Positions 35,072-45,810 of a stretch of 64,000 bases of DNA are shown piece after piece. Numbering within the stretch: the first letter of the stretch is position 1; every line of letters starts with the position of its first letter. The stretch comes from Tieghemiomyces parasiticus (lineage: Eukaryota; Kickxellomycota; Dimargaritomycetes; Dimargaritales; Dimargaritaceae): assembly GCA_027575765.1 (NCBI GenBank), contig JANBPT010000061.1, positions 23,135 through 87,134 of the forward strand. The letters run 5' to 3'. The notes beneath the pieces are model-generated. The model was not told the DNA's origin. It made no database searches and was given only the letters and a program-made list of their open reading frames with translations. Position numbers and translations under genes: made by a program.

Positions 35072-36078
35072 GGCTATTGGTAGTCCGTAGCGAAGGTGGG
35101 GGGTGGAGGGTGTGGGTGCCAGTCAGGTCCTGAACGTCTTAGCGGAGGTGGGCAAGAATGCGTTATAGACGAAGCCTTCGGCTGGCAGGAGAGGTGAAGA
35201 GCGGGATGAACCAGCTAGGCGTGGAGGTAACCGCTACTGAGTGGATGAAGCTGGTGTTCGAAGCTTTTTTTTAAAAAAAGAAGATAGAAAGGCTAAAGGG
35301 GGCGGAAGTGGCCGGTGATTCTATCAGTGGGGCTGTAAGGGCCAAGGCTATGTGGTTGCGAAGCGATGGTGGTGTCGAAATGAGACGGAGAGGGAGGGTA
35401 CAAGGCTGTGCGCAGTAGCATACTTACTCCTTAAGCCTTCAGTTATTAGGATAGGGGGGGTGCTTGCCAAGCTCTACTTGAGGAGGGGGTCAGCTCAGAG
35501 GGAGTATGGCAGCGGCACGTTGACCGGTGCGCTCCGGGTCTTCGAAGGCGGGCAGTCATGCTAAGCCTATATTAGTTCCTAATCCTGTCGCGGTTTGAAT
35601 ACCCTATTAATTATCATAAATGCTCCTTATCCGCCCATTGCCGCACCACCAAGGAACCAAGGTCTGGGAGAGTTCATTCCATATAAATCACGTGATGTCG
35701 ATTGGGATCGGTCTCACACTCCAGGCGAGGAAGGTTGGGGTAAGGACAGATGGGCGTGTGGGCTCCACTGGGCCAGAGCCCAGCCACCTAACGGGGTTGG
35801 CCCATGAGATGCGCTCCCGCGCCCCACCTACCCACCCTGAGGCGAGCTGAATTATCCTCCAGGCCCTCTCATCAGCTCCACCCGGCCCAGCGGGGTCCCT
35901 CCTCGGGAGATTCGTGGGCGGCTTCGCGGCTGCCAACGTTCCATGCTCTGGATCACGCTGTGACGCCTCATCTCCAATTCTCCCCTTCATTAGCCCCACT
36001 TTGCCTTGTACTCAAATCTGCCTTAGATTCACTTCTTTCGGATTACCCTAAAACACCCTCCCCGCTTATCTTTCAGCC
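35072..36078. other. Divergent promoter region of HID1 and ATP synthase OSCP
   Basis: About 1 kb between two divergent genes. It holds a T8A7 palindrome (about 35264..35280), a TATA box plus E-box cluster at 35682..35695, and a C/T-rich leader before the ATG at 36079. Confidence 0.55.
35682..35695 (+). promoter_or_regulatory. TATA box adjoining a TCACGTGA E-box
   Basis: TATAAA (35682..35687) is directly followed by the palindrome TCACGTGA (35688..35695). Read with the preceding A it is ATCACGTG, the Cbf1/USF-type core. It lies 384 bases upstream of the ATP synthase subunit start; the binding factor is inference. Confidence 0.5.
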
Positions 36079-37119
36079 ATGTCGTTCGTTCGCACCTCCC
36101 AGCTCGCTCAGCAGGTAATGATTGGCGGCCGCCTTCCCCGGCAATCCTGCCTATAACAGCGCTTGACGCAGCCCCACCGGGAGGTTCTAATATGCCTGGC
36201 AGTGCAGTTGAATGGTAGCGGTTTCTTGAGCGTTAACAGTGCTAAGACTGGGAGTACTGGAGCAGCACCACATTGTCCGTACGACTCGGCACTAAATTCC
36301 TACCTACAACCATCTCCTTACTTCCATCGTACCCTTCTATTATCTAGGCCACCCGTGCCTACGCCACTGCCGCCGCTACCAAGAACGTTTCGGTAGGTAC
36401 CGGTGCGGCTTGACAGGCCCTGACCCGTTGTGCTGACGTCGCTAGTCTAAAGCACTGGCGCCTACCGGGTAGAACCCCTCGCCCCTTTCAGATTGCCAAG
36501 CTCAACCTGGGTTTCCAACTAACCCATCATCTCCAACCTACCAACTCGTCAACTCCAGGTACCCCTCGCCCTGCACGGCATCGAGGGTCGTTACGCTACG
36601 GCGCTGTACACCGCGGCCTCCAAGAAGAACGCGCTGCCGCAGGTGGAGACCGACCTCAAGAAGCTCAAGACGCTGATTGAGAAGGACACCAAGGTGCGTC
36701 AGTTCCTCGAGAACCCGATCCTGGGTAAGAAGGCTAAGAAGGAAGGTATCGCGGCCCTAGCCAAGGGTCAGTCCCTCAACCAGGTGACCCTCAATTTCTT
36801 GGACGTGCTGGCCGAGAACTCCCGCATGGCTGAGGCCAGCAAGGTCATCAACTCCTACCAGAGCCTGATGGCGGCCCACCGGGGTGAGGTCCAGGTCACC
36901 GTCACCTCCAGCAAGGCCCTCACCGGCGACCAGCTCAACAAGCTTAAGGCCTCCCTGTCCAAGGGTAACCTCGTGGCCAACGCCAAGAGCGTCACTGTCG
37001 ACAACAAGGTCAACCCCTCCATCGTCGGAGGTCTCATCATCGAGTTCGGCGACAAGACTATCGACATGTCTCTGGCCTCCAAGCTGTCCAAGCTCGACAA
37101 GATGCTTACCGGTAAGTAG
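36079..37119 (+). CDS. ATP5: Mitochondrial ATP synthase subunit 5 (OSCP, delta-type)
   Basis: Three exons, 36079..36114, 36348..36392 and 36559..37119, all in phase 0, give 213 residues. Exons 1 and 2 encode MSFVRTSQLAQQ and ATRAYATAAATKNVS, a Ser/Arg/Ala-rich mitochondrial presequence. The mature part begins near VPLALHGIEGRYATALYTAA, the classic OSCP opening. It continues with NPILGKKAKKEGI, LNFLDVLAENSRM and the C-terminal signature LKASLSKGNLVANAKSVTV with VGGLIIEFGDKTIDMS. OSCP links the F1 head to the peripheral stalk. The introns fall inside the presequence. A poly(A) signal AATAAA is at 37353..37358. Codon use is strongly C-ending, as expected for a highly expressed gene. Confidence 0.95.
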
Positions 37120-37483
37120 TTACGGCTGAAGGGTTTGTGCGTTGTCGATTTTGGAGCATCCCTGGCCCGGTTTCTGTGCGATGGCGATGTGACTAACTCA
37201 ACTACGTTTCCGCCCCATTTTCTACCCCTCCAGACTCCATCTAATTTACGTCAAGTACGTCGAGGAACGTGCAGCTCTGGCCGGAACTCCGTTAGAGGCA
37301 GAGTAGTTCAAAATGACACGGTTACCTATTGGACTTCCACGCTGTCAGTCACAATAAATACCAACAAGCGAACGACGTCTTTGGCTTGTTATGGAGCTAG
37401 GTTTAAAGTTAGAGTCTAGTCGTTTGTTATTGTTTTATCATTCTAAATGAGGTGATTTTACGCTGCCTAGTCGTACAGTGCCC
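37120..37483. other. Short 3' intergenic region
   Basis: Between tail-to-tail ATP5 and SURF1 genes; contains AATAAA at 37353..37358 for ATP5. Confidence 0.6.
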
Positions 37484-38622
37484 TCATAATTTGGACATAT
37501 CCTTGATACGACGCCGGATGGTGGATGATCCCCGGCCTTGGTAGACGAGGACGCCGAACATGGCGGCAGTGGCGAGGGCCAGGGCGTACCAGGTTACAAC
37601 GTACTGCATGTGGTTATTTCGGAAGGTAACGTCGCGACTGCGGCCCAGCGGAATCCCGCGGTCCACTAGAATCTTGCTGGGGTACGTGGTTTGCGGGTTG
37701 TAGAGCTCGTCAATCAGTAGCGGCAGCGAGCCTGTGTGGCGGGCCATCTCGCCAACATTGAGGATGTACCATTGGTCACGGTCTGGATGGTTGACAGGCG
37801 TGAACATGTTCTGTTCCTCTCCGTGACGGACGAGCCCGCATACTGTGTAGAGCTCGTCCTTGCGGCTTTCCGGTCGGGTGGCCGGATCGGCTTTGGCCTT
37901 GGGGATCCAACCACGTTTGACAAGGACCTTGGTTCTAGCAGAGGTTGGATATAAAGTAAAGGTGGAGGAGGGAGGGAGGACAATGGTAGTTGAAGGGGAT
38001 GATCGCGGTTAGTGTACGGCCGGGTCCCTCACGCGATACTGGACTGAGTGGGTAATCGTACTAAGCATCATAGGGCCATCGATACTTACCCGTCCTCCCG
38101 TTCCAGCGGGGTCACCACCATGAACCCGTTCTCGCCGTCGTTCGGCCGGGGCCCGATCAGCATTTCCTGGTCATGGTGATACAAGCCAACCAGCAAGACC
38201 CGGCGGTATTCCCAGTCGTTCGTAAACTGGTCAAAGTTGGTAATACCCTTGGGCAGAGCGACCACGGGCTCGGCCACCGTCGCATCCACCCGGGCAATCA
38301 TGTCCTCCTTCCAGCGCAGACGGTAAACTTGCCAGGTACCCAGGCCAATACAAATGAAGGGGATTATGCCGAGGAAGATGCGGCCGGCTAGGTTAGGACC
38401 GCGGTTTGCGCGCCGAATCGTGCCGTCGGTGACGATGGTGCGGATACTACCAGTAAGGGCTAGGGTTGAGGGAAATGGGAACGGCGGTGGCGGCACCTTG
38501 GCGCGGAAGGTCGACCGTAGGCTAGCGAACGAACGGACGCTAGCAGCCGGGTGGGCGTGGGCGAATCGGCCAGCTACGGCACCTAGGGTGCGGTTGAAGA
38601 AAGTTCGGCTAGACGGGTGCAT
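37484..38622 (-). CDS. SHY1: SURF1/Shy1 cytochrome c oxidase assembly factor
   Basis: Two exons, 38622..38090 and 37934..37484, joined in phase 2 (GTAAGT donor, CTAG acceptor), give 327 residues. The protein sits in the mitochondrial inner membrane and helps mature Cox1 and insert heme a. The first 90 residues are Arg/Ser/Ala-rich and look like a presequence. The first membrane helix (IFLGIIPFICIGLGTWQVYRLRWK) holds the conserved GTWQVxRLxWK. The intermembrane-space domain includes DWEYRRVLLVGLYHHDQEMLIGPR and GENGFMVVTPL, then VLVKRGWIPK after the intron. The second helix is YVVTWYALALATAAMFGVLVY. The stop is TGA, the only TGA terminator among the genes of this window, and the last residues are SKL. 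Confidence 0.93.
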
Positions 38623-39719
38623 GGTGAAAGGAATCTAGGTAGTGTGGAGCAATGAGGTCGGGTGGAATGAGCGTGAAGGGCGTGGCAGGCTAGGGTGAAG
38701 AGTTCGATCTGAAGGGTAGGCTAACCAGGAGAGCATCGTTGACTTGGCAGCGCACAAAGAGTAATGCGGCGCCATACCTTCTTCCCCACCCGCCACCACC
38801 TCAACCAACCCGGGTGCAGAGGGTTTCGGTTAGCAATGCGTTCGCCGCTCTGGCAATGGGACGTCTCGTCTGTGCTTACCGAAGGGTTCGAGGGACTGCG
38901 GGACTCCTAGCCCTTTGACCCGAGGCTCAAGTGACTGCAGGGATAGGGCTCAGTTTGCCCGCTGATAATGAGGCTCAGAGGAGGGCATGTATGCCAAATC
39001 CACCTAGGGCTCTCGTTGTCTTCGTTGGTCGGGGGACGTAGCAGGAGAAACAGTACTAGTTAGCCCCAGGCTGCCACGGCGCCTTGTCCGTTCACTCTAG
39101 ATGCATAAAGGTGCCGGCTAACCTGCCACTAAGCGGCATATTTCTCTAATTTCACTTGCAACCGACCTCTCTGTCCATCGTTGGCGGCGGTGTACGTGGC
39201 CACTAGGCCCTTTATCGCCGCCTTCTCTCCGAATTGCCCCCTCCCCCCTTTCATTTGCCCAGCCCACCAATCGACCCATTTAGAAGTAGCCCGGCCGTGG
39301 TTGCCCCGCTCCTTATACCGCCTGCTGCCACCACCGCTCTTTTATCCACGCCTACACCCGCTGCCCTGCGTTTGCACGCTCCAGCACTGCCCCTATCCCC
39401 CTCCCTCACCCCCAGCCAGCCCCCCTTCCCTGCGCTCGCCGTGCAACGGTGTGGGTCCGTCAATCTTTCAGCCTAAATTTTCCCTGCATCTCTTGTTGGA
39501 CGTCACGCCATTACGTAGTAGCGGTTATTGGTCAACCCTTATCACTACCAACCTACTTACCTCAGCTACCTTTCGCACCGGCCCTCACATACTTCTTCCA
39601 CCAGCGCTTCATCTCTAGAACCGCACCACAACCATCCCACCCCCTTCTGTGCTCGGCCTTCTATTTATTTCCAGGAACGACTTGACCGCTAGTTGCCCTC
39701 CCAAGCCCATGCCGTGTCT
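38623..39719. other. Divergent promoter region of SURF1 and the mitochondrial carrier
   Basis: No gene recognised. From about 39180 the plus strand is strongly C/T-rich and is probably the leader of the carrier gene. Confidence 0.5.
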
Positions 39720-40952
39720 ATGTCAACAGGCCCCTCGACCGATCCTTCCCAGCAGTGCCCTGGCCATGGTGGCCGGCCAGCGGTGGCGGCGGCGGCGGGT
39801 GCCCTAATCCGCTCTCCGACCCCTTCCCCGTTATTGCACACCTCCACTCTAAGCTCACCAGACTCACCCGCGGACGGCCAACGACCCCCCTCCGAGCATC
39901 GCAACCTGAAGAACATGATCGCCGGGGCGGGGTCAGGTTGCGTCTCCGCCACCGTCACCTGCCCACTCGACGTGGTCAAAACCCGCTTACAGAATCACGC
40001 CCTCCGGGAGGGCGCCATCCCACTCTACCGCAACACCTTCGACGCCCTACGCAGCATCGCGACCCACGAAGGCATCCGCGGCCTGTACCGTGGCCTGGGC
40101 CCCACCGTCACGGGATACCTCTCCTCCTGGGCGGTCTACTTTACTGCTTATGACGCCCTCAAAACAACCATCGCCCAGCGCACAGACCGGTCTATTGACA
40201 GCTCCGTAGTCCATATTCTATCGGCCATGGGCGCCGGCGCGACCAGTACCAGCATCACCAATCCCATTTGGGTCATCAAGACTCGGTTCATGTCCCAGAA
40301 TGGCAGCCAGAATCGGCGCTACCGCAACATGGGCCACGCCTTTATGAGTATCCTACGCGAGGAAGGTTACCGGGGGTTCTACCGCGGCATGGGCACCAGC
40401 CTACTAGGCCTGTCCCATGTCATGGTCCACTTCCCGCTCTACGAGCGACTCAAGCTGTGGCTACGGACCGTCCCCGCCTTCTCCCACCCCGGTGTGGTCA
40501 GCGCCGCCACCAGTGCACCCGTGGTGACCAACGGTGCTGCTCCCCTAAATCCACAGGACCGCGCGCTCCGTCCCTCCGACCATGACCACGACCATGTACA
40601 CGGCCACGACCACGCCCATCCTTATGCGGGCCGCACCGCACCGCGGTCATCGGCCGAGGTGGAGGTTGATACCGGTCGGATTATCAATAAGCGCGGGATC
40701 CTCGTGGCTAGCATCCTATCCAAACTGACCGCCAGCGTGGTGACCTACCCGCACGAGGTGATCCGTACCCGCCTGCAGAATCAGTACCAGCCCCCTTACC
40801 GGTACCAAGGCCTCGTTCATGCCGTTGTCACCATTCTCCGCGAGGAAGGCTGGCGGGCTTTCTATCGCGGCCTGGGTACCAACTTGATCCGGACCGTGCC
40901 CGCCAGTGCAGTGACCCTGATGACTTATGAATTGCTCATCCGATGGCTCTAG
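39720..40952 (+). CDS. Mitochondrial carrier, pyridine nucleotide/folate-type subfamily, with His/Asp-rich loop
   Basis: Intronless, 410 residues from the ATG at 39720. Three solute-carrier repeats are visible. The first carries PLDVVKTRLQ, the second PIWVIKTRF with tryptophan in place of the acidic residue, and the third PHEVIRTRLQ. PIW in repeat 2, together with a C-terminal TNLIRTVPASAVTLMTYELL, groups it with the NAD (YIA6/NDT1), folate and pyrimidine-nucleotide carriers. NAD transport is the likeliest guess and the substrate is not proven. About 60 residues of Pro/Ser-rich sequence precede repeat 1. Between repeats 2 and 3 there is an unusual insertion of alternating His and Asp (codons 40578..40622). 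It is the longest gene-specific feature and could bind metal. Confidence 0.85.
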   Translation: MSTGPSTDPSQQCPGHGGRPAVAAAAGALIRSPTPSPLLHTSTLSSPDSPADGQRPPSEHRNLKNMIAGAGSGCVSATVTCPLDVVKTRLQNHALREGAIPLYRNTFDALRSIATHEGIRGLYRGLGPTVTGYLSSWAVYFTAYDALKTTIAQRTDRSIDSSVVHILSAMGAGATSTSITNPIWVIKTRFMSQNGSQNRRYRNMGHAFMSILREEGYRGFYRGMGTSLLGLSHVMVHFPLYERLKLWLRTVPAFSHPGVVSAATSAPVVTNGAAPLNPQDRALRPSDHDHDHVHGHDHAHPYAGRTAPRSSAEVEVDTGRIINKRGILVASILSKLTASVVTYPHEVIRTRLQNQYQPPYRYQGLVHAVVTILREEGWRAFYRGLGTNLIRTVPASAVTLMTYELLIRWL

Positions 40953-41601
40953 CATGCCCTTGGCTCTTGCTGGTTGGTGCCCTTGTCATTTTTAACCAGG
41001 GTAGTGCACTCCGCAAATGTATCCCGTATTGAATAACAATGAAAACATCAAGCCAATAACTCTCGTTTAAATCACTGGGCGTCGGTTGTTGACCCTGGGT
41101 AGTTGGTGGGACTGGTATGCTGACGATGTGTCCTGGCTTCCTGGCTGGAATTATATTGCAAAGAGAAGGGCGTCAAATCCATGATTGACGTTATACGGGC
41201 GGATGACCGACGACTGTTCCGCACTCGTGTTCTGAGTGTAGGGCTGCCTACACGTAATCATCATGCCCACTCATCGACAACGGTCACACAAACCACCCTC
41301 CCCAATGGGAGGTTCCAAGCGACCAGGACGTAGGGGGCTCGCGGATCGTCCGTCCACCACCACTTGAGAGGAGCCCGTTTCCGCTGCACTTGAGTGTATC
41401 TGTGTCTATGCTACCGGTTCGGGTATGTCTTGGCACCCAACGGACGTTCTGGTCACCCTCATCTCTTACACTTGTTCAGCTCCGTGACCCCAACCCTTCA
41501 CTGCCTTGTCTTAACGTACCTTCATCCGCTATTTTATTTGTCTTCTCCGCCCTCCTAACCGTAACCCATCTCCATCTCACCCCCCCTCTCACCACTTAAC
41601 C
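40953..41601. other. Intergenic, promoter of the glycolipid transfer protein gene
   Basis: 3' flank of the carrier and a C/T-rich leader from about 41450 to the ATG at 41602. No clear TATA box. Confidence 0.55.
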
Positions 41602-42399
41602 ATGGGTTACTTTGACACGCTGCCCCAGAGTTTCGCCGACGTGGCCATCCGTGACGACGGAGTGGAGACCGTCAAGTTTCTGGCGGCTGCTGAGGGTCTG
41701 GTGGACCTCTTTGACGCCATCAACCCCCTGGCCTTCAAGCCCGTCAAGTCTGACATGACCGGCAACATTACCAAGGTGCGCACGAAGTACGCCACCGACC
41801 CGGCCGCGTTCGATACCCTCCAAAAGATTGTGCTCAGTGAGGCCAACCAGAAGGATAAGACGGCAACCCAGGGCTTGCTGTGGCTTAAGCGGTAAGTCTA
41901 TTGACCCCACAATTGAGGGAAGAGTGGGCCAAGTGGCATCGTTGCGGGCAGTTAAGATAACGGTCCAGTGCTATATTATAGAGTGGCAGTCCAGTTTTTA
42001 TCCCCTTTCGACTTCAGTGCCTGACCCTAGGGGGTGCGCTACAATTAATTAACCAACTTTTTCCGCATTGTTTTATCCGACCCCCGGTTCCACCACAGTG
42101 GCCTGGAGTTCACTGCCAAGGCCCTTCGCCGCAACTTGAACGATGCCAAGGAGGAGCTCGCCGTGTCGTTTACGGAAGCCTACGGCCAGACGCTCCGGGC
42201 ATTTCACAGCATGTTCGTGCGCCCTGTCTTCGCCCTGGCCATGAAGGCCTGCCCTTACCGCAAGGACTTTTACGCCAACCTCGGTGACGACCAAGCTCAG
42301 GTCCAGGTCCTCCTCGGCGAGTGGCTGGCCGGTCTCGAGAAGATCATTGATAACCTCAATGCCTTTTACGCCAGCGGCAAGTACGACAAGGGGCTGTAG
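41602..42399 (+). CDS. GLTP: Glycolipid transfer protein (GLTP)
   Basis: Two exons, 41602..41891 and 42099..42399, joined in phase 2 within LLWLKR|GLEF, give 196 residues. GLTP carries glycosphingolipids between membranes in the cytosol with a two-layer all-helical fold. The sugar-binding residues are in place: Asp51, Asn55 and Lys58 in SDMTGNITKV, Trp94 in LLWLKR, and His133 in RAFHSMF. The later block VFALAMKACPYRKDFYANLG also matches. The protein is free-standing, without the PH domain seen in FAPP2-type proteins. It lies tail-to-tail with the syntaxin gene. Confidence 0.94.
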
Positions 42400-42801
42400 A
42401 TCAGATCAATCCCCGTTTTCCAAACCAAAATCCCGGTAGCAGCCTATCATCTATATTAAGCGGGAGCCGATAAAAATCGGTGGGTGCCAACACTCACCAC
42501 TTTCGATATCAAGAATGGGACCAGTGTCATTAAAATATATCTGCCTAGCTGGGCATGACCTTGGGATTTTTACTGCACAGTATGTTGCTCGATAAGCTGG
42601 AGGTAATGGGATTGCGCCATTAATAAGGCAAAGTAGGAGCAGACCGGCGGGGGCGCCGACGATGACAAGGTTTGTCGTACCATAATATCCGCCTTAAACC
42701 ATAGCTTTATGTCCAAACCTCGTGAGGGATCAAGGGTGGGGGGGGGTGAGATGCTACGCGCAAGAGGGAAGGTTGTGGAGTAAAACTGGTGCAGCCAAGT
42801 T
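42400..42801. other. Short 3' intergenic region
   Basis: Between tail-to-tail GLTP and syntaxin genes. A small hairpin, CCGAT-AAAA-ATCGG, lies at 42467..42480, and a G9 run near 42738. Confidence 0.5.
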
Positions 42802-44183
42802 CTACATGACCAGGATAAATAAAGTAACAAATACAATGATGATGGCGAAAATTTTGAGCATCAACCAGCGGTTGGATGACACGTACGAATAGTACTTGAG
42901 TAGTTCTTGCTGCGCGCCTGTGACATTCATTTCGATATCTTCAACGTTGGCGTCAATTCTGGACAGGGTATCGTGGTAAGGAGGGAGGAGGGGGGGGGAG
43001 ACGTAATGAAAGAGCGGGTGGAAAATTAGGTCAGGACAGGAGGCGGTAAAAAAAAGGAGGGGCTGGCTGGCTTCACCTACGACCGAGGCGATCGCCCGTA
43101 CGTCAAAGGCCGTATCAACCACTTAAGCCGGGTAAGCCCTTCCAATACAAGTTGGATCACTTACCGCTGGACGACATCTCGCTGCTCAGCTACCATATGA
43201 GCTAGTTGTTGGAAGATACCGCCGAGCTCGGCGATGGTAGACTCGATGGACTGGATGGCGTTGGACCGCGAGTCCATGTACTGGCTATCCTGCTCCTGCA
43301 GTAGTAGTTGCTGCTGTTGTTGCTGAGACTCGTTACCACCCAGGGCGTCCGGAACGGACAGGGACACAAAATCTTCAGATTCGTTGGCGTAGAGTGGCGG
43401 AGCTGCCTCGTAAGCTGGCGGGTAGGAAGATGTCTTTTGTGAGCTGCTACGACCGGCTGCGTTAAGCGAAGTCCCTGACGCTGGACGGCGTTGCGTGAGG
43501 TAGAGGGGCGATGACGCCCTGTCGGCCGGGGTCAAGAGGTGCGGGGGCCGGTGGCTACCGCTGCTAGGACCATTGCCGCTGCCGCCGAGACTTGGACTGC
43601 CCTCGCCGCCACCACCGCCGTCCATGAACTGTTCCCGGCGAGAATTACTCGCCCGGATATTCTCACTCCGGATCTCAAGGATATTCTTGAAATTCATGGA
43701 CGTGCTGGCCAGCTTCGACTGCAGAAACACCACGACGTTCTGGTCGTGTTCCTTCGCCTGGTTCGTAGTATTCCCACCGCCACCGTGACGTTGGCGTTGT
43801 TCCTGGGCGTAACGCTGCAGAGCGGCGATCTTCTGGTTGATGAGCGCAATGTCTTGCTTGACGGCCATGGTCAGTGATGTGATTTCTTCGGGTTTATCGT
43901 CGAATAATGTGCGGCGTTTGGCCAACACTCCCAACCGTTCCAGCTTACGCGCTGTGCCTTGAATGTCCCGTCCGATGTTAGCGGCTAGTTTGGTGAATTC
44001 GGTTCGTGGGCGGTAGGGCGTGGCACCAGCGATGCTACTAGAGGTGAGTGGACCTACGGACCGGGAATGACGCCCGTCGGCACCAGCCGTGCTACCACGG
44101 CGGCAAGTATCAACTGCCGCCCGGAATTCCCGCGTGCGGTCTTTGATAGAGGTGGCCGTGCTGGGCCGACTATAACGGTTCAT
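42802..44183 (-). CDS. SED5: Syntaxin-5 / Sed5-type Qa-SNARE
   Basis: Two exons, 44183..43165 and 42958..42802, joined in phase 2, give 391 residues. It is the Golgi t-SNARE for ER-Golgi and intra-Golgi fusion. The N-terminus MNRYSRPSTATSIKDRTREFRAAV matches the Sed5 start, which binds the SM protein Sly1. The Habc-like part contains EFTKLAANIGRDIQGTARKLERL and DIALINQKIAALQ. A long Gly/Ser/Pro-rich and Gln-rich linker (about residues 190-290) follows. The SNARE motif runs from SIESTIAELGGIFQQLAHMVAEQ, with the zero-layer Gln in MVAEQ, through VVQRIDANVEDIEMNV. The intron falls just after VVQ. A single C-terminal anchor (MLKIFAIIIVFVTLFILVM) ends at TAG. Confidence 0.94.
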
Positions 44184-45810
44184 AGTAAGAACAATGCAAG
44201 TAATGAAGCAGATGCGTAGGGGCTCAGGGTAGAGGCACGGAATGTGAAGGTCGAGGAGGAGACTATGGTACGAGATGAAGACGAATTGGTGCCAAGCTTT
44301 TCAGGGGCGAGGAATATGTGAAACGTGATGACGACAGGAATGGGCGCGTTGGGGGGGGGAAGTTGAGGGCGAGTAATGGGGACGACTTTTCGGGGGGAAG
44401 CCGAACTGTCCTTCGATATCCTTGGGAAAGTGGTTAATGTTGCGTCCTTTTCGAGTATGAACCTTAAACCCCTCCGCCGGGTACTATGGGCAGGCGGTGG
44501 GATTAAGCAGGCTTTGCCAGTACAGCCTTTCTCAATTTGGCCGCTCGTACTCGCTGGGTTAGCCAGTTCTTCGGTACATCGTTTTTATTCGCGCGGGCAA
44601 TACCCTCTAATGATGGCCGAGCAACTACATCAGAACGGTGGGCACGGGGCGGCGGTAAGCGCGGCTCTCACGACCGAGTTTTATTTACGGTATAGAATTC
44701 AACTACTGCGTAAGAGATACGCAGCCAGGTGGTTTTACACGGTCGTAGCCTCGCTTTGCCCGGTAAATCCGCTGTCCATTTACAGATGCCCTTAGTTTCT
44801 TCATTGGCAATAGTGTGCGTCTCTACTGCCGCTCGGCAAGGTAATTATCACCCGGCACGACTTCGATAGTTGTCGTTGTCAAGGAAATGGACCGGTTTTT
44901 ACCTCGCTGAATATAAGAGCTATAGGGAGTTGAAATAGCAAGGGTATTGGAGGTACCTCGACAGCGACGGTCGCTCATGTTGAGCTTTTTACTATTTTGC
45001 CGGAGAAGGAGGCGCAATGGGAGCAAATGTGTCATTAATGTGTGGGAGCTGATGGCTGACAAAACGGCGCCGCCTTGTACCTCCTATACTTGCGCCCCAC
45101 CGCCCTACCCACCTCCCTCTGCTCCGGTCAGCCATGAATTAAGGGTCGCGGGGCTAAACGCGCGTCTATTGTCGAAGCAAGCGACCTAGGTGACATGGGG
45201 TCTAACCATTTCCTATGCAGCAGTCTTAGTGCCCTGCTCTACTTCCCTTGACCTTAGTAAGATGTGTAGTGACTCCATACTAAATAAACATTAGGACGCC
45301 ACCATCCGTCCGCTGACTGTCTAGGTGACGACAAGTGCTCTGATATCTCAGAGGAGGCGTCGGAGGCATATGGACCCAATCCACCTGATTTCTACTGCCC
45401 ACGCCATGTCGCCATCCGACTACATGCTTGTCAAGAACGGACCTATCTACGACCTTGGCTCTCACTTCTGACAAGGACAACACACTGCCCCCCCCCCTAG
45501 AATGAGAAATGGGGTTGCTTCCTATAGAGCTGTAAGAATACAATTTGCTTTCGCAGGGCTGACCGGTGCCTACGGTTCTATCCGGGTGCCCTAACGGATA
45601 AGGTATACCAGTCGCACGGGTTTGACACCAGGAGATCTAGTGGCTATGGAGGGCTAGATAGACCCAGCTGGTATAAATACCTGCCTTGGAACGCATCGCC
45701 ACTAATTGTTGTAAACCGCCCTAAATCCTAAAACTAAATTCCGATCCTTTGTCCAACCTTGTAGCGATAATTATTAACCCTTACGTTACAAACCCACCCC
45801 CTCCCGCATC
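44184..45810. other. Intergenic, promoters of syntaxin and M36 protease
   Basis: A 139-codon frame at 44376 was inspected and shows no family features. A TATA box lies at 45672..45679. A C10 run is at 45488..45497. Confidence 0.5.
45672..45679 (+). promoter_or_regulatory. TATA box of the M36 protease gene
   Basis: TATAAATA, 132 bases upstream of the ATG at 45811, at the expected distance for a short leader. Confidence 0.6.

Noticed and set aside
44376..44795. 139-codon frame between syntaxin and the protease
   Set aside because: No conserved motif or sensible promoter; probably chance.
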